Assembly (NCBI GenBank): GCA_029550985.1
Contig: JAKPGH010000292.1
Location: 1-19,045, forward strand
Direction of reading: 5' to 3'
DNA length: 19,045 bases
Source: Bacillota bacterium
GTDB taxonomy: Bacteria; Bacillota; Clostridia; Oscillospirales; Ruminococcaceae
Under the pieces are notes generated by a model. That model was given only the letters and a program-made list of their open reading frames with translations, was not told the origin of the DNA and searched no databases. This document shows positions 13,402 through 19,045 of this stretch, in pieces (within the stretch, counting starts at the first letter, position 1; each line of letters opens with the position of its first letter). The position numbers and the translations under genes are program-made.

Positions 13402-14828
13402 GTTGGGAAATGGTAGCGGGCGTGGAGGTCCACGTGGAACTTGCCACCAAAACCAAAGTTTTCTGCGGATGTGCCAACGCCTTTGGAGCGGAACCTAACA
13501 CCTTCATCTGCCCAGTTTGCACCGGTATGCCTGGGGCGTTGCCAACCCTTAATCGGCAGGTGGTGGAATATGCGTTGCGGGCGGGGCTGGCGCTGGGCTG
13601 CGACATTGCCCCTCAAACGGCTTTTGACCGGAAAAACTACTTTTATCCCGATCTTCCCAAAGCCTATCAAATCTCGCAGCTTTCCTTGCCAATCTGCCAA
13701 AACGGTTCCCTGGAGATTGAAACCAAGCAGGGGACCAAGCAAATTCGTATTCGGCAAATTCATATTGAGGAAGATACCGGCAAGCTGATGCATCACCCCA
13801 CCCAGCCCTATACGCTGGTGGATTTTAATCGCTGCGGGGTGCCTTTGCTGGAGATTGTCTCCCAGCCCGACATCAGCGACGCCGATGAGGCCATTGCCTA
13901 TCTGGAAAACTTGCGGGAGATCCTCTTATTTCTCGGCGTTTCCGACTGCAAAATGCAGGAGGGCTCCCTGCGGGTAGACCTCAACGTTTCGGTGCGCAGG
14001 CAGGGGAGCAAGGAACCGTCGGTTCCCACCGAACTGAAAAACATCAACTCGTTTCAGGCGGTGGGCCGGGCTATACGCTGGGAAGCTGCCCGGCAGATTC
14101 AAGTGTTGGAAGCAGGGGGAAAAATTCAGCGGGAAACCCGGCGCTGGGATGACGCCAACAACCGAGGAATTGTGCTGCGCTCCAAGGAGGAAGCGGAGCA
14201 ATACCGGTACATGCCGGAGCCAGATCTGCCGGTTTTGGTGATTGACCATGGTTGGATAGAGCGGGTGCAAAGAGAACTGCCGGAACTGCCCCGGGAAAAA
14301 CGCATCCGCTATCAAAAGGAGATGGGAATTTCCCATCAGCAAGCCTGCACCCTAACCGGTTCCCCGCAGATGGCGGCGCTGTTTGAACAAACCGCCGCCC
14401 TTTGCCGTAATCCCCGGGAAGCCGCCCACCTGATCGCGGGAGAAGTGGCGCGCCTGTGCACCGAAACGGCTACCCGGCCGGAAGATTTAAAGGTGGATGC
14501 GGAAAAGCTGGCTGCTCTTGCCGACATGATAGACTCGGGACGGATTAACCGGACAGTGGGCAAGGAAGTGGCGGAGCGGATTTTTCGACTCAACGTTGAC
14601 CCAGAAACATATGTAGCGGAGCACGGGCTTGCCATGGTAAGCGACCCGAATGTGGTGGAGGCTGCTGTCCGCCGGGTGTTACGGGAGCAGACAAAATCGG
14701 TGGCCGACTATCGGAACGGCAAGGAAAGAGCTTTCGGCTACCTGGTGGGGCAGGTGATGAAGTCCCTGAAAGGGAAGGGGGACCCGGCCCTTGTCCACCG
14801 TGTTCTGCATCAGCTTTTGGATGGATAA
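13398..14828 (+). CDS. gatB: Aspartyl/glutamyl-tRNA amidotransferase subunit B
   Basis: This 476-residue subunit phosphorylates Glu-tRNA(Gln) or Asp-tRNA(Asn) and amidates it with ammonia. The kinase/amidation domain is intact: VEVHVEL (9-15), a zinc knuckle with C23, C25, C38 and C41 (FCGC and CPVC), FDRKNYFYPDLPKAYQISQ (76-94), and H122, E124 and E125 in the IHIEEDTGK catalytic segment. The helical and YqeY-like tRNA-binding tail follows from about residue 300, ending in FGYLVGQVMK. It starts at TTG 13398 with GGGGGAGG upstream, overlapping the gatA stop by two bases. Its integrity contrasts with the altered GatA and argues that amidation still matters. Confidence 0.95.
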   Translation: MSWEMVAGVEVHVELATKTKVFCGCANAFGAEPNTFICPVCTGMPGALPTLNRQVVEYALRAGLALGCDIAPQTAFDRKNYFYPDLPKAYQISQLSLPICQNGSLEIETKQGTKQIRIRQIHIEEDTGKLMHHPTQPYTLVDFNRCGVPLLEIVSQPDISDADEAIAYLENLREILLFLGVSDCKMQEGSLRVDLNVSVRRQGSKEPSVPTELKNINSFQAVGRAIRWEAARQIQVLEAGGKIQRETRRWDDANNRGIVLRSKEEAEQYRYMPEPDLPVLVIDHGWIERVQRELPELPREKRIRYQKEMGISHQQACTLTGSPQMAALFEQTAALCRNPREAAHLIAGEVARLCTETATRPEDLKVDAEKLAALADMIDSGRINRTVGKEVAERIFRLNVDPETYVAEHGLAMVSDPNVVEAAVRRVLREQTKSVADYRNGKERAFGYLVGQVMKSLKGKGDPALVHRVLHQLLDG

Positions 14829-14832
14829 TCGC

Positions 14833-14861
14833 AAAAACAGCCGGCGGAAGGCGCCGGCTGT
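14833..14861. terminator. Terminator between convergent gatB and the S1 protein gene
   Basis: ACAGCCGGCG (14837-14846) pairs with CGCCGGCTGT (14852-14861). On the minus strand it is followed by five Ts (plus-strand AAAAA at 14833-14837), a strong terminator for the gene ending at 14869. On the plus strand only TTCTG follows, so gatB termination may be leaky. Confidence 0.82.
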
Positions 14862-14868
14862 TCTGCCA

Positions 14869-15801
14869 TTATTCTTCAAACACCGTTTCGATGACTTTGC
14901 TGCAATTTTCGGGGGAGTAGCGCCAGCGCTTGATACGTCCCTGCTTTATGTAGTATTCCGGCTTCGGAGGGGTATAGGCTGCGTCAAAGGCGTCGACGAT
15001 GATGAGTTTGACTTTCATCTTTTCGGGCAGCAGGTTTTTGATGTAGACACTGGCGTGCTGGCCCGGAGACACTTCCTCTCGCGGCTCGGCAAGCCCTGCC
15101 AGATTGGGAGTCAGCTCCACGAATACGCCGTATTTTTCCACCGAACGGATGATGCCCGCAACCGTTTCCCCGGGGGAAAACAGCGCTGCGTTTTCCTCCC
15201 ATGTTCCCAGCAGTTCTTTGTGGGAAAGGGTAATGCGCCCGTTGGCATCGATGCTTTTGACTACCGCCAAAATGTCCTGGCCGTTGCGGAAGCGATCCTT
15301 GGGATGGGAGATGCGGGAAACGGAAATGGAGTCGATGGGAATCAGGGAGGTAATGCCGCAGCCGATGTCCACAAAGCAACCGAAGGATTCCAAATGGGTG
15401 ACCCGAGCGGGGATGACATCCCCGGGAATCAGCCGATTTAGGTATTCCTTTTGGCAGCGCTCCTGCAAAAGTCGGCGGGAAAGCTGGGCGACGGTGTTGC
15501 CGTCATTGTCCTGCGAAAAGCCTGTCACCAAAAAGCTGACCGGTTTTCCCACCCGGGAGATGATGGCAATGTCCCGGGTATAACCTTCCTCAATGCCAAC
15601 GGCCGCCTGAACGCGGGGGATGATCCCCCGGCAGCAGCCCAAATCTACAATCAAATTGCGGGCGCTATCACAGACCAGTGCCCGGGCTTCCAGAATTTTT
15701 TGCTGTTCCATAGCCTCCTGCAGAGCGGCGATGCTCCGCATAGCCTGCTGGTTCTCGGGGTTGTCGATGAGCAGACCCTCTGGCCGGTAAATTTCCGTCA
15801 T
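14869..15801 (-). CDS. S1 RNA-binding domain protein (ribosomal S1-like)
   Basis: This 310-residue protein contains a divergent S1-like region at about 45-115 (ARALVCDSARNLIVDLGCCRGIIP). A clear S1 domain follows at about 125-200 (GDVIPARVTHLESFGCFVDIGCGITSLIP, then ITLSHKELLGTW). A third covers about 210-275 (GETVAGIIRSVEKYGVFVELTPNLAGLAEP). Such three-domain proteins are annotated as ribosomal protein S1 in many Clostridia and bind single-stranded RNA or mRNA. They are shorter than the six-domain proteobacterial S1. ATG 15801 follows GAGGAGG. It is monocistronic, with its own promoter (15880-15907) and a terminator shared with gatB. Confidence 0.88.
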   Translation of the reverse strand: MTEIYRPEGLLIDNPENQQAMRSIAALQEAMEQQKILEARALVCDSARNLIVDLGCCRGIIPRVQAAVGIEEGYTRDIAIISRVGKPVSFLVTGFSQDNDGNTVAQLSRRLLQERCQKEYLNRLIPGDVIPARVTHLESFGCFVDIGCGITSLIPIDSISVSRISHPKDRFRNGQDILAVVKSIDANGRITLSHKELLGTWEENAALFSPGETVAGIIRSVEKYGVFVELTPNLAGLAEPREEVSPGQHASVYIKNLLPEKMKVKLIIVDAFDAAYTPPKPEYYIKQGRIKRWRYSPENCSKVIETVFEE

Positions 15802-15879
15802 TGGCGATAAACCTCCTCTTTTTTCCGGTTCTTTGAAAAGACAGCGCCCCGCATGCAGACCGGAACAAGAGGACGCCGC

Positions 15880-15907
15880 AGTATACTATATTCACGAAAA
15901 TCTTCAA
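15880..15907 (-). promoter_or_regulatory. Promoter of the S1-domain gene
   Basis: On the minus strand TTGAAG (15907-15902), 16 bases, TATACT (15885-15880), about 80 bases before ATG 15801. Confidence 0.65.
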
Positions 15908-16008
15908 TCATGCAGAAAATCCACTGCTTTTCGAACGGCCCAGGGCAATTTTTTGCCTGCATCAAACCTCGAAAACAGGGGAGGAAAAGCGGGAATTGGA
16001 TTTTGCAG

Positions 16009-16037
16009 TTGTTATTTTTGGCAAAACATCCTATAAT
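16009..16037 (+). promoter_or_regulatory. Promoter of the DUF951-prfA-tsaC-coaE run
   Basis: TTGTTA (16009-16014), 17 bases, TATAAT (16032-16037), about 50 bases before TTG 16089. No terminator was seen between the DUF951 gene and coaE, so the promoter probably serves the whole run. Confidence 0.68.
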
Positions 16038-16088
16038 AAAATGTGGTCTTGTTGCGGCCATATTCTGCCAGATTTGGGGGTGGACTTT

Positions 16089-16286
16089 TTGGACGTCAGA
16101 GTGGGAGATATTCTCACCATGAAAAAAAAGCATCCCTGCGGCGAAAACCGATTTTTGGTCCTTCGCTCGGGTATGGACTTTCGCATCCGCTGCGTAGGCT
16201 GCGGGCGAGAGTTTATGATACCCCGGCTTCGGTGCGAAAAGAACATCAAAGCCATTTCTCGCTCCGAAGCTGAGCCCAAGCCCTGA
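16089..16286 (+). CDS. DUF951 family small protein
   Basis: A 65-residue protein matching the DUF951 pattern: DVRVGDILTMKKKHPCGENRF, then LRSGMDFRIRCVGCGREFMIPR. C17, C35 and C38 (with H15) form a zinc-knuckle-like set. The family is short and basic, common in Firmicutes, and its function is not established. A nucleic-acid role has been supposed only from composition. TTG 16089 is chosen because GGGGGTGG precedes it and the homologous N-terminus begins here. An open frame reaches back to 15996 but would start before the promoter. prfA follows after 68 bases without a terminator. Confidence 0.85.
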   Translation: MDVRVGDILTMKKKHPCGENRFLVLRSGMDFRIRCVGCGREFMIPRLRCEKNIKAISRSEAEPKP

Positions 16287-16354
16287 GGAGGATTGGGCAA
16301 TATTTCTTCAATCAATCACAGTAGTCACAGAATACGAATAGGAATGGAGCTTGT

Positions 16355-17428
16355 ATGCTGGAAAAACTGCAAAGTGTTGCCGATCGCTACGAGGAGATTA
16401 ACCGCCAGCTGATGGACCCCAACGTGGTGTCGGACACCCAAAACTACACCGCTCTCATGCGGGAGCTAAAGCATCTGACTCCCATTGTGGAGAAGTATAA
16501 TGAGTACAAAGCCGCCCAAAAGGCGGCGGAGGAAGCAAAGGAAATCCTCAATGATTCCTCCCACGAGAAAGAATTCCGGGAAATGGCAGAAGAACAGCTG
16601 GTGGAAAGCCGGGCTAAAATGGAGAAGTGCGCCGAGGAGCTAAAAGTGCTTTTGCTGCCACGCGACCCCAACGACGACAAAAACGTCATCATCGAAATTC
16701 GCGGGGGGGCCGGGGGAGACGAGGCGGCCCTGTTTGCCGCCACCCTGTTCCGGATGTACTCCATGTACGCCGAATCCCGCCGTTGGAAAACCGAAATTTA
16801 CAGTGCCAGCCCCACCGAACTGGGTGGCTACAAGGAAATTTCCTTTGCGGTCAGCGGGGAGGGGGCTTATTCCCGCCTCAAGTTTGAAAGCGGCGTTCAC
16901 CGCGTACAGCGGGTTCCCGAAACCGAATCCCAGGGTCGGGTCCACACCTCCACCGTCACCGTGGCGGTGCTGCCCGAGGTAGAGGAAGTTGAGGTGCAAA
17001 TCGACCCCGGCGACTTGCAGATTGACACCTTCCGCTCCGGAGGAGCCGGCGGCCAGCACGTCAATAAAACCGAAAGCGCCATCCGCATCACCCACCTTCC
17101 CACCGGTTTGGTGGTGGAGTGTCAGGATGAGCGCAGCCAGCACAAAAATAGAGAGAAGGCTATGAAAATTCTGCGCTCCCGTCTGTATGAAAAGATGCAG
17201 GCGGAGCAAAACGCCGCCATTGCCTCTCAGCGCAAGCTGCAGGTGGGCACTGGCGACCGCTCCGAACGAATTCGTACCTACAATTATCCCCAGGGCCGCG
17301 TGTCCGACCATCGAATCAACCTGACTCTGTATCGGTTGGACGCCATTTTGGATGGGGATTTGGATGAGCTGTTGGATGCCCTGATCACTTATGACCAGGC
17401 AGAAAAGCTTCGGTCGGCTGGTGCATGA
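16355..17428 (+). CDS. prfA: Peptide chain release factor 1
   Basis: A 357-residue RF1 that terminates translation at UAA and UAG. The N-terminal helical domain runs to about 105. Domain 2 contains the codon-reading PxT motif as PET (188-190, VPETESQGRVHTST). The GGQ loop that triggers peptidyl-tRNA hydrolysis is at 232-234 (RSGGAGGQHVNKTESAIRITH). Length is normal for RF1. ATG 16355 follows AGGAATGGAG. The stop overlaps the start of the next gene by four bases. In many Firmicutes prmC, encoding the methylase of the GGQ glutamine, follows directly; here it does not. Confidence 0.96.
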   Translation: MLEKLQSVADRYEEINRQLMDPNVVSDTQNYTALMRELKHLTPIVEKYNEYKAAQKAAEEAKEILNDSSHEKEFREMAEEQLVESRAKMEKCAEELKVLLLPRDPNDDKNVIIEIRGGAGGDEAALFAATLFRMYSMYAESRRWKTEIYSASPTELGGYKEISFAVSGEGAYSRLKFESGVHRVQRVPETESQGRVHTSTVTVAVLPEVEEVEVQIDPGDLQIDTFRSGGAGGQHVNKTESAIRITHLPTGLVVECQDERSQHKNREKAMKILRSRLYEKMQAEQNAAIASQRKLQVGTGDRSERIRTYNYPQGRVSDHRINLTLYRLDAILDGDLDELLDALITYDQAEKLRSAGA

Positions 17429-18471
17429 TGGATAAGAAATATAATACACAACTGCTGCCTGCCTCGGCACATCCGAAGGATCCGGCGGTGGAACAGGCGG
17501 CAAAGCTCCTCCGTCAGGGGGAACTGGTGGCGATTCCCACCGAAACCGTTTACGGGTTGGCGGCCAATGCTCTGGACCCGGACGCGGTGAAAAAAATCTT
17601 TCTGGCAAAAGGCAGACCGCAGGATAATCCTTTAATTGTTCATATCTCCTCCTTTGAGGAGATTACCCAATTAGTTTCCCAAATACCGGACAAAGCCCGC
17701 AAACTGGCAGAAATCTTCTGGCCGGGTCCGCTGACCATGGTGCTGCCTCGGAGCAGCCTGGTGCCGGATGTTGTCACGGCTGGGTTGGACACGGTGGCCA
17801 TTCGCATGCCCTCTCACCCGGTGGCGCGAGCGGTGATTCAGGCCTCCGGCGTTCCCATTGCGGCGCCTTCCGCCAATCTTTCGGGAAAGCCCAGCCCCAC
17901 CACGGCCCGCCACTGTATGGAGGATTTAAACGGTAAGATTCCCCTTATCCTGGACGGCGGCTCCTGTCAGGTGGGAGTGGAGTCCACGGTGGTGTCCTTA
18001 GCCGGCGACATTCCCAGATTGTTAAGGCCCGGGGCAGTGACGCCGGAACAGCTGCGGGAAGTTTTGGGCCTTCTTGCCGTAGACCCTGCGGTGTTGGAAA
18101 AGATAACCGAGGGGCCGGTGGCTTCCCCCGGCATGAAATATATGCACTATTCCCCCAAGGCTACGGTGATCATGATCACCGGGCCCTGGTTCGCTTGTAA
18201 GGACTTTTTGACCCAAAAGCAAGGCGAGGGGGTGTGGGCCTTGGTCTTTGACGAGGATTTGGAGGACTGCCCTCTGCCCGCCATTAGCTTAGGCCCCCAG
18301 AACGACCCCGCCAAACAGGCGCAGAATTTGTTTTCCGCCCTGCGGGAACTGGACGAAAAGCAGGCGCAGCTGGTTTATGCCAGAGCCCCGATGGAAGAGG
18401 GCATGGGATTGGCCGTTTACAACCGGCTGATTCGGGCGGCAGGCTTTTCGGTGATTCATTTAACGGATTAG
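17425..18471 (+). CDS. tsaC: Threonylcarbamoyl-AMP synthase (Sua5 type)
   Basis: A 348-residue Sua5/YciO/YrdC protein that makes threonylcarbamoyl-adenylate from threonine, bicarbonate and ATP for the t6A37 modification of ANN-decoding tRNAs. The YrdC domain (about 22-205) has PTETVYGLAANA (38-49), the basic KGRPQDNPLIVH motif (62-73) and SANLSGKPSPT. The linker SPGMKYMHYSPKA leads to the Sua5-specific C-terminal domain (about 235-348). Length therefore indicates the longer Sua5 form rather than TsaC proper. The start overlaps the prfA stop (ATGATG). The t6A modification occurs on isoleucine tRNAs among others. Confidence 0.93.
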   Translation: MMDKKYNTQLLPASAHPKDPAVEQAAKLLRQGELVAIPTETVYGLAANALDPDAVKKIFLAKGRPQDNPLIVHISSFEEITQLVSQIPDKARKLAEIFWPGPLTMVLPRSSLVPDVVTAGLDTVAIRMPSHPVARAVIQASGVPIAAPSANLSGKPSPTTARHCMEDLNGKIPLILDGGSCQVGVESTVVSLAGDIPRLLRPGAVTPEQLREVLGLLAVDPAVLEKITEGPVASPGMKYMHYSPKATVIMITGPWFACKDFLTQKQGEGVWALVFDEDLEDCPLPAISLGPQNDPAKQAQNLFSALRELDEKQAQLVYARAPMEEGMGLAVYNRLIRAAGFSVIHLTD

Positions 18472-18535
18472 AGATTGGGATATCAGGTTACGATAATAAA
18501 TAAGCAACAGCTTTCACATAGATGATGGAGAGATT

Positions 18536-19045
18536 ATGTATTCAAAACACATTTTGGTGGGCTTGACCGGACAAACCGGTGCGGGCAAAACAGTGGTGAG
18601 CGATTATCTGCAACAAAAAGGGTATCCGGTCATCAACGCTGACGCAGTGGCCCGGGAAGTGGTGGCCAAAGGCAGCCGATGCCTGTCGGATTTGGTCCTT
18701 GCTTTTGGAGTGGATATTCTGCAGGCGGACGGCACCTTGAACCGACGCAAGCTGGGAGATATTGTTTTTGCAGACTCGGCCAAACGGAAAACCCTCAACC
18801 GCATCACCTTCCCCTACATTCAGGAGGAAATTTTCTCCCGGGCGGAGCAGCTGCAGCAGGAGGGGGCTAACATTCTGTTTTTGGATGCTCCCACTTTGTT
18901 TGAAAGCGGCTCTCACAAGCGGTGCGACCGGATTGTGAGCGTCATTGCCCCGCCGGATATCCGTCTGATGCGGATTTTGCGCCGGGACGGCATCACCGAA
19001 GAACAGGCAAAGGCTAGAATGGCGGCTCAGCATCAGGACGAGTAT
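18536..19045 (+). CDS. coaE: Dephospho-CoA kinase (5' part, runs off the window)
   Basis: The first 170 residues of a CoaE protein, which phosphorylates the 3'-hydroxyl of dephospho-CoA in the last step of CoA synthesis. The P-loop is LTGQTGAGKT (9-18), slightly different from the common GLTGGIGSGKS. INADAVAREV follows (the usual DAD-type motif, here NAD), then RRKLGDIVF, LDAPTLFESG and the lid region RDGITEEQAKARM. About 30 residues are missing at the 3' side. ATG 18536 follows GATGGAGAG. It lies 64 bases after tsaC with no visible terminator, probably in the same operon. Confidence 0.93.
   Translation, partial: MYSKHILVGLTGQTGAGKTVVSDYLQQKGYPVINADAVAREVVAKGSRCLSDLVLAFGVDILQADGTLNRRKLGDIVFADSAKRKTLNRITFPYIQEEIFSRAEQLQQEGANILFLDAPTLFESGSHKRCDRIVSVIAPPDIRLMRILRRDGITEEQAKARMAAQHQDEY

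Overview
The window reads as chromosomal DNA of a mid-GC, Gram-positive anaerobe of the Clostridia (Oscillospiraceae/Ruminococcaceae-like). The basis is a tRNA-responsive T-box leader, an Rrf2 regulator beside cysteine genes, a YtrA-type GntR/ABC operon, a DUF951 protein, indirect amidation by GatCAB, many TTG starts behind strong Shine-Dalgarno sequences, and compact operons with intrinsic terminators. No species is claimed. No rRNA, tRNA, CRISPR or prophage was seen.

Layout. 1-140: probable right end of an IS200/IS605-type element. 141-1060: about 0.9 kb with no convincing gene, GC-rich then abruptly AT-rich, probably decayed DNA. 1065-1297: a promoter, a perfect inverted repeat and a strong terminator, outlining a short transcript. 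1334-2540: ilvE. 2623-5605: a sulfur module of cysK, a Cys-rich Rrf2 regulator and an O-acetylhomoserine sulfhydrylase gene. Both enzyme genes carry perfect palindromes built on the same half-site, just downstream of their promoters. 5617-9484 (minus strand): a small membrane protein and a HAD phosphatase, then a T-box leader with a probable isoleucine specifier, then an XRE-cupin regulator and an acyl-CoA synthetase. 9527-11631: an autoregulated GntR-ABC operon. 11544-14861: gatC-gatA-gatB. 14869-15907 (minus): an S1-domain protein. 16009-19045: DUF951, prfA, tsaC/Sua5 and the 5' part of coaE.

Two observations stand out. First, the GatA of the gatCAB operon is full length, but residues aligned with all three catalytic positions of the amidase Lys-Ser-Ser triad are replaced (S81, T152, V176), while GatB keeps its kinase and zinc motifs. 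This suggests a transamidosome lacking normal glutaminase activity. Second, the XRE-cupin/acyl-CoA synthetase pair lies behind a T-box with an AUC (Ile) specifier. This links a carboxylic-acid:CoA ligase to isoleucine starvation and suggests a salvage route from a branched-chain acid, with ilvE nearby.
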